Below the pieces are notes generated by a model. It made no database searches. It saw only the letters and a program-made list of their open reading frames with translations, and had not been told where the DNA came from. From Ancylostoma caninum (Eukaryota > Nematoda > Chromadorea > Rhabditida > Ancylostomatidae), in contig JBAJFG010000628.1 of NCBI GenBank assembly GCA_037903475.1, forward strand, positions 1 to 64,000: a stretch of DNA of 64,000 nucleotides, in the 5' to 3' direction. The stretch's first letter is position 1. The number at the start of each line of letters is the position of its first letter. A program made the translations under genes and the position numbers. This document shows, in pieces, positions 24,801 through 37,000 of this stretch.

Positions 24801-27290
24801 GCTCGGCACAACATTGTCTTTCTTTCCCCTACTCTACTCTTCAAGAAAATGTTTCTGAATAGATTTCCGCTCTTTTTTGTATTTAGGGCTGAAAATGCAC
24901 TACTTTTGAAAATATTTTCAGTACTCTCTTACCCGATTTCATCAAATCAAGGGAAAATGTGATTTTATTTTCCAATATAATTGCGCGTTTTGTTATACTA
25001 GTTCTGATGCGCAATTTTCCACCTCATGAAAGAACACGAGCAGTCCCCATAGCTTAAAAAAATTGCGAAAAAAAAGGGATTCACAACCAGGAAGCATGCG
25101 CTTCGACTGTGGATTTTTTCTCAGACCTGCGCTACTAACAGGCATTCAGGTACTCACAGGAAAATTCCAAAAATCGTAGATTTTTCGTGGTTTGTGCATG
25201 GGATTTGCGTCGGATTATGCACGTGTGTGTTCTGCACGGGTATGCACGGGTTCTGCATGGCTGGTATAGACCATTGATTTCAGAAAGGACCACACTTTGC
25301 ACGAACATCCCTGATCGTGGGACATGCATCTTTCAATTTCATGCAGAACACGCTTTCTAGGTTTCCTCAGTAGGATCACAAAGCGCATTAGTTTATACTT
25401 CGCGTCATAAAAGATATTAACGAAATACAGTGAAATGTAATGTTTTAAAGGACATGTGTGGCATTTCACTTTAACAGAAACGCCCATGCCATAAAATTTC
25501 TAGTCTCTTCATTACAGAATCGAGTGAAAGCAGGAAAGAGCAGTATATATTCAATAGATTCCAAAAATTTCGCGGATTGAACTAGGTTCAAATTTAATGG
25601 TGGGAAGTGCAGACACTTCGGTAATGTTGTAGGTTTGACCTACGCTCACATAATGAAAAGGATAGTTATTCAACCTAGTTAATCCAGCCCCTCGCAGTTA
25701 TGCCAGAAAAAGAGATAGAGTATTACCAAGGAAAACCAGAGAACAGATTTTGCTTCCATCTGCAACGTGATTACGCCTGGGGCAAAATGCTGGACGACGG
25801 TTTCTGAAGTTGACGGTACATACGTTACCGAAAGATAGCGTACGGTCCAGAAACAAATACACAATAAGTGATTTTGCACTGTTGCAATATGTAGCATAAC
25901 TGCGTTGAATTGGACGAATTTCTCAGTAGAGCAATTGGTGATCTCAGAGTGCCTGTTGACGCCTCATTTGCCGTATTTTAGAACGAACCTTCCACGAAGC
26001 AGTGGAGATTTTTCATCAATAGCCCTCTACTGCTCATCTCATCTCCGGAATTCCCAGAATACCTGTAGCAGGCATTGTTTTGAAGAATGAAATGCTGTTC
26101 ATCGCTAGAGTGAATTTACAACTGTGTAAACTTTTTGATAAAAGATGCAAAGCAGGTGTTTATAGGATGAGTGCTAATAATGCTAATCAAAACATAGCCC
26201 GAAAATTGCGAATTTCACCAGATGAGCTGAATGATCTCGAGCAATAACTCGTAGCGCGTGATGCAAATACACTAAAATATGTCGACGACAGCTTAGACAG
26301 CAATTGATGCTAATTTATAGCACCCGGCCGTGTTTACCCACTTCCAGCTGGCGGAGGTAATTCCTTCACCTGGACAAATGAGCTCCAGCAGCACCAATAT
26401 ATTATGAAAGTGGTTGCTCGTACTTCTTTTCGCTCGTCACTGCTTTGTCCAAAAGAACATTAACTGGCGTTTTGTCATACACCACTGCAAGACTACCCGC
26501 CCCCTCCCCCAACTCCGAATGGTTCGCCGGAATTTTGAAATTTCTTTACATTTGAAGTAGGCAAAATATTGGATAAGCTTCTTTTCCATCATTTTTTATT
26601 TTCAAAAAATTCACTATTGGGTGTTCAATGTTAAAATCAATATTTTAGTAATTTTATCATCCCATCTAGGTCCACGGAGTGGCAGAGATGCCAGTTTTTT
26701 CTTCCACGCCTTTACACCCCCCCCCCCCTTGGCTAGCAACTCCTGCGTCCGGCACTGGTGGACTCCTTGCCAGAAAGGCGTTTTAAAGCAAACCACAACG
26801 GGTTTCTCGAGCTTAAAATTTTCAAGACTGCAATCTGTGACAGAACTAATGCAGACACCTAATCATCAACACGGTTTCTTTTTCACGAATGGGAATCCTG
26901 AAAAATCGTTGAGCTCATTGTGACTCACTTTCCACCGAGGAAATGGTACTGATTCCATAGACAAGAGGAGAATGCTACTGATTTGCTGAAGGGAAAATAA
27001 AGCTATTCCCTGAAGTGAAGCTTTTCTTTCCTCACGTAAGGAAACACAACCAACACGAATGAGATCAGGCTTCTGCCTAACCCTTTACAAAAGTCTTTCC
27101 ATTTTTATTTTCAATAAAACCCGTGTTTTCGGGTTAATGAAATTTGAAGTACAATTTCACGCACCACAACAATTTTTAAGTGCGGAACGGAGCAACACAT
27201 GAGATCCACTTCACGGGTTTGGATGAATAGTCACAATGAAAGGAATGAAGAGCAGGATAAGAGTCTTTATATGAGATCGTAATATACAAT
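21830..27290. other. Long stretch without a recognised gene
   Basis: Frames here are short and unmatched. The most protein-like is minus 22680-22928, with CTRC, CDGH and CPFC spaced as in an incomplete zinc-binding module. Minus 23581-23841 is a second open frame with no family match. A short ACAACAATGACA tandem cluster lies at 23270-23335 and a poly-C run at 26718. I do not call a gene. Confidence 0.4.
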
Positions 27291-27459
27291 TACAGAACGT
27301 GGCCCAACAACTGATAACAAAAACGAGAACAAATAAATCCTACTATGTCAGCCGCTGCCCTGATCCACATCCATTGGTTCGTTTTCATCTCTTTGATCGA
27401 GAAAGCCTAGAGTCAGTCAAATATTCAATAATGTACAAGAAATCCAAACTGGTTAAATA

Positions 27460-28015
27460 TCAAACAACTAGTATAAGCAAGCAAGTAAACAGACTCATGT
27501 TATTTTCCTCCTCTTGTTCAATATTGCCGGGAGACGTCATGCCAGCCTGAGGAATTCGGTAGCACGCCACAACGCCGTCCTCTCCACCAGAAATTAAATG
27601 TCGGCCCGTAGGTACGAACGTGACTGCAGTTACCTTAAGCGTTTCATGGTGAGGAAGCAAGAAATGCAGTAACGAGAGCGATCGGGTTAGGATCCATCAG
27701 ATCCTCAAAAGCTAGCATTTCTCTTAACACATTCGCGACCTTACGCTTTTGGCATGGTGTGTCACGTGGGACATACGGGTGTAGGTCGTATGGCGCGATT
27801 CTTCGGGTGGCACTACAGACAGGCTGGGTCTGGGGCGTGCTGCCTACCATCCGATTACGGTCATGCGTCGCGGTTTGTCTGGATCTGCCTAACAGTGTAA
27901 CTGGTCCACCTTTCCGGCATAGTCATACCATGGAAAAGAGCGTACAGAGTTCCAGATTCCTCTGCGTAACAAACCCCTAAAGGAATTAGGTTTCACTTCA
28001 ATAAAAGCTGCACTT

Positions 28016-28090
<75 letters not shown>

Positions 28091-31000
28091 TGATAAGGCT
28101 TTGACGAAACTAATCTTTATGTAGATCAACTTGACGTCAGGTATTCAACTTTAACTGAAATGTCCAAGAACTTCAGAAGGCCACAAGTCCGTGTAATTCA
28201 ACTATTAACCAGTTCGAAAAATCTACTTATTAGAAGTATTTGTTCGAATGTTCCAGAAAGCTTCTCATTCTAACAGCGTATTCATAGGGCCCCCGTAGAA
28301 ATTTCCTTGTTTTGACAGTACATTCAGTGGTGAATTCAGATGAGCTTTATGTTCGGAACGTTCCGTATACGCTATCCATACCCTAAAACCCATTACTACC
28401 GCTAGTTCAACGTTCTCCTCTTCGGTCGGATGATGGCTGGTTGGACGAGTTGCTCCGTCAGGCAGATCCAGGCAAACCGCGACGCATGACCGTAATCGTG
28501 TGGTAGTAGCGCGCTCCAGATTCAGCATGTCTATGGTGTCACTCGAAGAGTCGCGCCAAACGACCGCCCCCCGAGACATACGCATTTGAACGCGCATGGG
28601 TCCCGTGCTCAACCACTTGAGCACGTAGTTCCACGTGGTGGGAATTTTTTCTCTGCCGCATAATACTCCGAATTTGCACGAATCTGAGATCTACCGTTTT
28701 CTCTGTTGTGATCGTTGGGAGTGTTTTCAAAGGTTTATCGCCCATTCACTTGATATTGATTGAAGTTTCTTTTTTGTATGTATCGTTCTCTCTGTTGTAC
28801 GCTTCAACCACGTATTGAAAACTTTTGAGGGCGGATCTGCTCTGCACAGTGCGTGTGAAGAGCGCTTGAATACTTGTACGTATACTTCTATATAGGAGTT
28901 TGCTAATTATGACAGCTTCATAAAAATATAACTCTGAAAAGAGTGCGCTCACCCGGTTGAGCACGCAGTCCCACGCGTCGCACCACGCGTGTCACCCGGT
29001 GGAGCATATAGTCGCAAATGTCTTAAAACACATATAAATGAAACTAACTGCTCCAGTATGTGGGCTCGGAAGCTGTTGAAGAGCCGTCGGCTGCTCAATG
29101 TGCCAAAGTAGTATCTGAAAAACGTAAAAACCTTGCAGAAAGTATTGGGTTGTACGGAAAGTTCTCGCGGTTTTTGAAACTGTGCTTTTTTTTTTACCCT
29201 CACGCTGCCTTGAAGCAACTTGTCTTTTGTGGGTGTGGGTCGTGATGAGGCAAAAGTGAGTGGGCAATGTGTCTGCGATTGGTTCATTCGAACCCTCGCC
29301 CCGCCCTTCAGGACCTACTCGCACTTATTCGCGCGCGATTTCACCATAGTTGCACATGCAAATTTCAGTGTGAGTGGGGACGAGTCAACGCCGAAGGGCT
29401 GGAAGACGCCGCCCCATTTTGCCTCATCATGACCCACACCCGTCTTTTGCATATATAAGGAGGTCAGGTATGGGCAAGTCAAGTTTGTTACCATTATCAT
29501 CATAATATAACGAATCGAAACTGGCCCATTCAAAAATCCGCACCTTTTCGCGGCGGGACTCGTGGGAAAGTGCAGAGCGCAGTCCTATGAGTCAACGGGC
29601 GTACTGTGAAGCAATAGTTTCTCTACATCCAATCCGTTGAATTTTCCAGAGGTTTGTTCATTTTCCAAGGCTGGACGGAACCCGCGTCCCATAACTCCTT
29701 CAAGGAGGGGATCCTACGAGTTGAGGAGGTCGTAGGGAACTCGCGTCTTATAACTACTTCGAGGAGGGGATCCTTGAGTTAGGAAGGCTGGACGGAAGCC
29801 GCGGCGCATAGGGATTTTGGAGAGGGGATCCTCCGAGTTCAGGAGGTCGCAGGGAACCCATGTCGCTTAGGGATTTCGGAGATGGGATCCTCCACGTTGA
29901 AAAGGCTGGAGGGAACCCGCGTCTCATAACTACTTCAAGGAGGGGATCCTCCGAATTGAGAAGGTCGCAGGGAATCCGCATCTTATAGCTACTTCGAGGA
30001 GGGGATCTTTGAGTTAGGAAGGCTGGACGGAACCCGCGGCGCATAGGGATTTCGCAGAGGGAATCCTCCAGGTTGAGGAGGTCGCAGGGAACCCGCGTCC
30101 TTCGGGGATTCCGAGGAGGGGATGCTCCGAGTTCATGAGCTCGGGCGAACCCGCGTCTCTTGAGGGTTTCGAGGAGGGGATCCATCCATCGATTTGAGGA
30201 GGTCGTAGGGAACCCATGTCGCTTAGGGATTTCGGAGATGGGATCCTCCACGTTGAGAAGGCTGGGGGGAACCCGCGTCTCATAACTATTTCAAGGAGGG
30301 GATCCTCCGAATTGAGGAGGTCGCAGGGAACCAGCGTCGCTTAGGGGGTTTGAGGAGGGATCCTCCGAGTCGAGGAGGTTTTAGGGAACCCGCATCTTAT
30401 AGCTACTTCGAGGAGGAGATCTTTGAGTTAGGAAGGCTGGACGGAAGCCGCGGCGCATAGGGATTTTGGAGAGGGGATCCTCCGAGTTCAGGAGGTCGCA
30501 GGGAACCCACGTCGCTTGGGAATTTCAAGGAGGGTATCCTCCGAGTCGAGGTGGTCGTAGGGAACCCGCGTCGCCTAGAGGTTTCGAGGAGGGTATCCTC
30601 CGAGTCGAGGTGGTCGTAGGGAACCCGCGTCTCATAGCTGCTTCAAGAAGGGGATCCTCCGAATTGAGGAGGTCGCAGTGAACCCGCGTCCTTCGAGGAT
30701 TCCGAGGAGGGGATGCTCCGGGTTTATGAGCTCGGGGGGAACTCGCGTCTCTTGGGGGTTTCGAGGGGGGAGGATCCACCGATTTGAGGAGGTCGTAGGG
30801 AACCCATGTCGCTTAGGGATTACGGAGATGGGATCCTCCACGTTGAAAAGGCTGAAGGGAACCCGCGTCTCATAGCTACTTCAAGAAGGGGATCCTCCGA
30901 ACTGAGGAGGTCGCAGGGAACCCGCGTCCTTCGGGGATTCCGAGGAGGGGATGCTCCGAGTTTATGAGCTCGGGGGAAACCGCGTCTCGTGGAGGTTTCA

Positions 31001-34000
31001 AGGAGGGGATCCACCAATTTGAGGAGGTCGTAGTGAACCCGTTTCGCTTAGGGATTTCGGAGATGGGATCCTCCACATTGAAAAGGCTGGATGGAACTCG
31101 CGTCTCATACCTCCTTCAAGGAAGGGATCCTCCGAACTGAGGAGGTCGCAGGGAACCCGCGTCCTTCGGGGATTCCGAGGAGGGGATGCTCCGAGTTTAT
31201 GAGCTCGGGGGAACCCGCGTCTCTAGGGGGTTTCGAGGAGGGGATCCTCCGAATCGAGGTGGTCGTAGGGAACCCGCGTCTTATAACTACTTCGAGGAGG
31301 GGATTCTTGAGTTGGGAAGGCTGGACGGAACCCGCGGCGCATAGGGATTTCGGAGAAGGGATCCTCCGAGTCGAGGTGGTCGTAGGGAACCCGCGTCTTA
31401 TAACTACTTCGAGGAGAGGATCCTCCGAATTGAGGAGGTCGCAGGGAACCCGCGTTGCTTGCGGATTTCGGAGAGGGGATCCTCCGAATCGAGGAGGTCG
31501 CAGGGAACCCGCGTTGCTTGCGGATTTCGGAGAGGGGATCCTCCGAGTTGAGGAGGTCGTAGGGAACCCGAATCTTGTGACTACTTTAAGGAGGGGATCC
31601 TCCAAGTTGAAAAGGCTGAAGAAAACTGGCGGCGCATAGGAATTTCGAGGATGGGATCCTCGAAATTGGGGAGCTCGGAGAGAGCCTGCAACCCTTGGGA
31701 ATTTCGAGGAGAAATAGTGAAGAGAAATAGTAACACAAGTCTATGAACTTATTTAATAATAATCCATAATCCAAGGACAATAATCCCACTGGTTACGGGA
31801 CAGCCGTGAGGGGTTCTTAAGGTAATGTGAGTAAAAACATTCGTCGCTCAGTGCAGAGGCTCACTCCCAATGTGAGGTTAAGATGTTCTCATGCATCGCG
31901 TCCAGTTGCTTAGAAAAGATTCTCTCGGAGGGGTTAGATGGCATTTGCAACTTGATTAGTAGTCGAATGGCAAACTGGCCAGTGACATTGTCATTTGAAG
32001 CATTTATTTTGACTTGACTGTGGTGAACTCCTCATACCACCATTGAATTTTTGATTATTGGCAGGAGGGGTGATCCTAGGGTTTGAAGACTTTGTCTAAA
32101 TGATTTGGATGCTTCAGGTGAAGTTTGAAGACATGTGACCAAGTTGAAGCGAGTTGGAGCGAACATTTTCTTCTGAGGAGGAAAATTATATAGTATTGAT
32201 TACTTTTTGTATTGCGACTGAGCTTACATTCTCTGATAACTGTGCAGCACGAACGCAGTCCGAACGGCGTGATGGTTCGAGTAGAAACCCTAGCAGCAAA
32301 GGTTACCTGTTGCTGCCATCCTACCCTCGATTGCTGCTCAAGCTGTCGGCCTTTTAGCAGCAACTGCTGAGGGACGGCAGCAATCAAGGGAAGGATGGCA
32401 GCAACTGGCAACCGTTGCTGCTAGGGTTTCTACTCGAACCATTACTCCGTTTGGTCCGCGTTCGTCCTGCACAGTTATCAGAGTTAGGGTTTGGATTGAT
32501 GAAATGGCGAACTTACGACGTACTGTGATAAAATATTGGCCTTTGAAGAGAACAAGACCATCAGGTCTACTCAGGAGACGCAACAACTGTGGTTTTCATA
32601 AAAGTTGAACGGCCTCGATGATTAACACATTCGCGACAACGCAGATTTTCCGCTCAGGGCCACTTTGGACCAAAGCGAGTTTGCGCTTGTTTCTCACCGG
32701 ATTTGCGAGAATTAGGGCATATTTGACATGCTGATCACAATTATGCCATCTATTTTACTTGGTAAAGCACTTCTGTAGTGTTACTGCATGTATACTGTAG
32801 AAACTGTAGAAATACCTTTTTCAATCAGAATTCAACCAAAATTTGCGCAGGAGGATTATTTTACATACAGATTAAGAATATGAAATCCATTGTCTACCGT
32901 ATCGCTTCACTGCAGGGTTACTGTAATCATACTGTAGGAACTGTGGGAAAGGTTTTGCATTAGAATTTGCCCGAAATTGGAGTTATTTTACACTCTGAAC
33001 CCGAATATGGCACCTATCTCAAATATGGATCTCAAATTCGTGTTCAGCATGTCAGAAACCCCCACCTGCCAAAGTTTCACTGAATTTGGTGAACAAGATG
33101 CATCTACAGTATGCCTACGGTAGCCCTACTGTACTGCGCTACTGTAAAAAATGGATGTCAATTTCGTAATCAGCATGTTAAATAACCCCACTTGCCAAAG
33201 TTTCACTGAATGTGGTGAATAAAATGCATCTACAGTATGCCTACAGTAACCATACGATAACGCTACAGTAGCCTAAGAGTACTGCTCTACGGTGCCGGAC
33301 TAATGGCGTATTAGTGTTCAGCACGTCATGTAACCCCGAAGTTCAAATTTGCTGTAGATGCTGTGAGAAAATACATCAGCAGCATCTACAGGATGACTGC
33401 AGTAATCCCACAGTACCGCAGTTACGGTACAAAATGGATGCCATTTCCGTGTTCAGCGGGTAGAATAACCCCTAGGGGCAGAATTTGGGGGAGCTCCACC
33501 TAAGAAAAAGTGATAAAACGGATACGACCCACCGGTGGGTCGTATTGTCCTCTACGTAACGTCCCGTACGACCCACCGGTGGGTCGTATTGTCCGTTATG
33601 TGTTAAGGCGTTTTTCACAACATCTGTTGGATTAGAAAAAGGGCGTGGATGAACAATTTACTGGAGTCGGATTTCGGTGTTTAACTACTGCACCGACAGG
33701 ACGGATGATATGGTTAGATTGTGGATTTCGGATTTGGATGGTGGTGTTGCTGAACAACAGAAGCAAAATTTGCGGAATTAATGCAATGAAGGGCGAGCCT
33801 GGGATGGAATGTGAAACATGGCTAAGTTCGAGATGTGCGGGATTTTCGTTTTTCTGTTGTTTTGATTTCCGGTTAAATGTTGATGCTTTCTCGATTGGCT
33901 TGAGGAAACGAAGAGTTTTGAGAAGTTCGCAACATGTGCAACTGAGTACAGAAGACTGTACCAATCTACTGCGCACGTTGAAGAGAGTTCCCGTCGGCGT

Positions 34001-37000
34001 GTTGAAGGAAAGTAGCGGATGTGCGCCTAACATTAGTTCGTAATCTGTTCAAAAATTCTGGGCTTCTATATTTATATAGGAGGATTGGAGCACTGCGCAC
34101 TGTCTAATAAAGTTAATATCTGTGGAACAGTTGTTGCATTCGAGCAGTAAAAGAAATTCTTCCTGGTAGAAGCTTTAGAGTAATCAATGACGAAGTTGCT
34201 GAATCCGGTAAACCATTACCGACGTTGCATCCTAGCACGCATGAGGCGCAGATTTCTCAACAGCTTTGGCCCTTTTTATTTCGTGATAAATTCATTGAGA
34301 AGAAGGTGTAAAAATACTATTTTGTGTCAAGTGAATGCTTTTTTTCCTGAGTGGAAAGCAGGTAAAAAGCACAGCTTCAGGAAAGGCGAACTTATTCTTG
34401 CACCCAGTAGTTTTGACATGAACCTCAAGTGGCTGCCACATCCACACTTTCTAGCGTCCCGTAGGGGCGCTAGTCATCTGCAAACTCCTGCACAATTCCG
34501 TCCAGAAATATGGAACTTTCAAAGCAGAACTTCTGCCACCTTTCAGTAGCGGATTTCAAATCTGGTGAGTCAGCAGTCGCATCCAGTTGTCGCATAAACG
34601 CTGTATTTGGGGACGGTACATCTTCCGAACGCACTGCACAAGATTGATCCAGGCACCTTGCTGTTGGCGACTTCAACCTTAATGTTTCCGCACGGTCGGG
34701 AAGCGCATCCGGAGTCGTCAGTGATCGATTGTGGCAATTAGATAGATTCACTATACCAGCATCGCTGATCACCTGCGTCGGTTGGGCAAGGTAGAAAAAT
34801 TCTCACAGTGAGTTATCATAACCTGGCTGGGTGCGATCTCCAGCTATGTGCAAAGATGGCTACTGAATTGTCCTCGTACAGGAGCATTGAAAACCGGCTG
34901 AAGTCCATCTTTACAGGAGATGAGAAATGGTATCTGTACGTAAACAGCCAGGAGCATCGACACTGACTTGACAAGGATGAGCAGCCTGAGCCGCAGCTGA
35001 AGACGTCACTGCTCAGTGTGACAGCAATGGCATCATCCACGATGCGCTATTGCCACGCGACTCAGCCCTCACGCTGGACCTGTGCCGGAGCCGGATGGAT
35101 TGGTCACAAAAATCGCAGAAAAGAGTCTAAATCACGGCAAGATCCGATTTCTACATGATGATGCTCGCCCACGTATTGAGAGTGTGACTCGCTAGAAGCT
35201 ACTCGACTTTGATTGGAAATTACTGACTTACCCAACGTACAGCCCATACCTTGCACCAAAAGATAAGCACCTTCCCCTGTCCCCCTACAACACCATGCAA
35301 GATAGAGCGTTCGATGATGAAGATGATTTGGACTGCTGGTTGGGCTACTTTTCCATCAAATAACTCCGATTAGCCCCCAGATAACCTCCAGAGAGGAAGT
35401 TTGAGCGGAAACTATGATGGCGAAATATTCGGGGCAGAATTAGCCAATCTTCCCATTACCATACTCCTTACGCCACCCGATAACCCTCCGCCATCACGAC
35501 CAAGTACCAGAACACTGCGCACATGTTCCATTAATCTCGAATTTTCTATCTGTACCCATTAAGCTGGTACAAAATCGAATGAACCTGCCCATCCAGACTG
35601 CTGCTCGCGAACCGACTTCCATCTGCACGATCATCGATAGCAAGTGATAATACTGAACTTCGGTGACCACAGTAGATTCGCTCGACTTTAGGTCTTTCAC
35701 CTCCCCTGTAAAAAAAAATTTGGCAGAGATGAACTTTGTGCAAACAACCAACCAAAATCAGTCTGTCACATGCTTACGTCAATAGTAATAAGACTATGAT
35801 TAAAAGATAATACAAATCAAACCTTACACCGAGTGTAGCTTGATTGTTTTGTCATCAGAACCCGTCAAAATTTCGTCGTCTCCAGGAAGAAAAGCCAAAG
35901 CTCGGACTCTCTTCGAATGTGCTGAATCACTTCTTGATGGTTACATAATAAATAATAGTTTGAGAGACCTCTAACTACGAAAGAATGACAACGCACTGAC
36001 CTTCAATGGTAGTTTCAGACTTCAAGGTAGATGCATCAAAAATGTGCAGTATTCCCTCAAAAGTAGAGATGGCCAGACGACGGCTACTGTTACCCTGCAA
36101 AATCATGCATGTATTACAGGAATTATTCTCGGAAAGGCAACAGGTAGGAAAGTGGAGCAAAACTTGTGATGACATTGAACAACAATATAACGTAGAAATT
36201 TGGAGCAGAAAATGTATGGATCGAAATATTATTGCCCATAATAAAGTCAAAAAAAAAACGTCAGTCCTACACCAATTTACTATGGTCAACCTACCTCTAC
36301 ATTTGATTAATTTTAATTGTTTCTTGAAACTATACACAAGTTCTGACTGATTAAACGTAAGCATAGATAATTATTGATTGCAATTACAGCTGACAGTCTG
36401 TACTGTGCTGTCGCGGTGAGCGGTTGACCACCTCTCCATCCCGCCTTTATAGAACAGGGCCAGTACGAGAAGAAGACTCCGACCCAATATGCAATGGCCG
36501 TATGCCCACTTCTTAAGCGGATCACCTACATTTTTTGCCGTACATCTGTTGTTCGATGAATTTTGGCTCCAGAACGGAGGGCAAGTTTTGATACCTCTAC
36601 GAAGGACATAGATTTTGATGTCATCGCTATGTCTGAGATGAGAATATGAGGAAGAAGAGCTTGAGAACGATGACTTGATTATATCGAAGAGCCCAAAAGA
36701 AGGAGATCCAAGCATACAATTTCGAAGTTTACGAAATGCTTATATAGAGAGAGGATAAGCGGACCGTGGAACTCTCCGCAAATGTACAGGGTGACAACAA
36801 AGTTTTTCGCCAAATATAATAAATTGTAAGACTGGGATCAGATGGGCTAGCAGTCTGGAAATTTACCTGGGCTATGTAGAATTCATGCGCTTTAAGAATC
36901 CACTCTTGGATTTCGAATATCTTTTCTGGCTTCTCCGTAGAGTTGACAAAACCGTTGGCTACTGCAACGCACGAGGACCGCAAGTTGGTCGAGAATTTAT

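Noticed and set aside
29754..31639. ORFs of 165-182 codons on both strands over the 59-bp array
   Set aside because: They follow the repeat period in all phases; a low-stop unit explains them without selection for coding.
29660..31720. Regularly spaced repeats resembling a CRISPR array
   Set aside because: The whole unit repeats without unique spacers, and the genome is eukaryotic.
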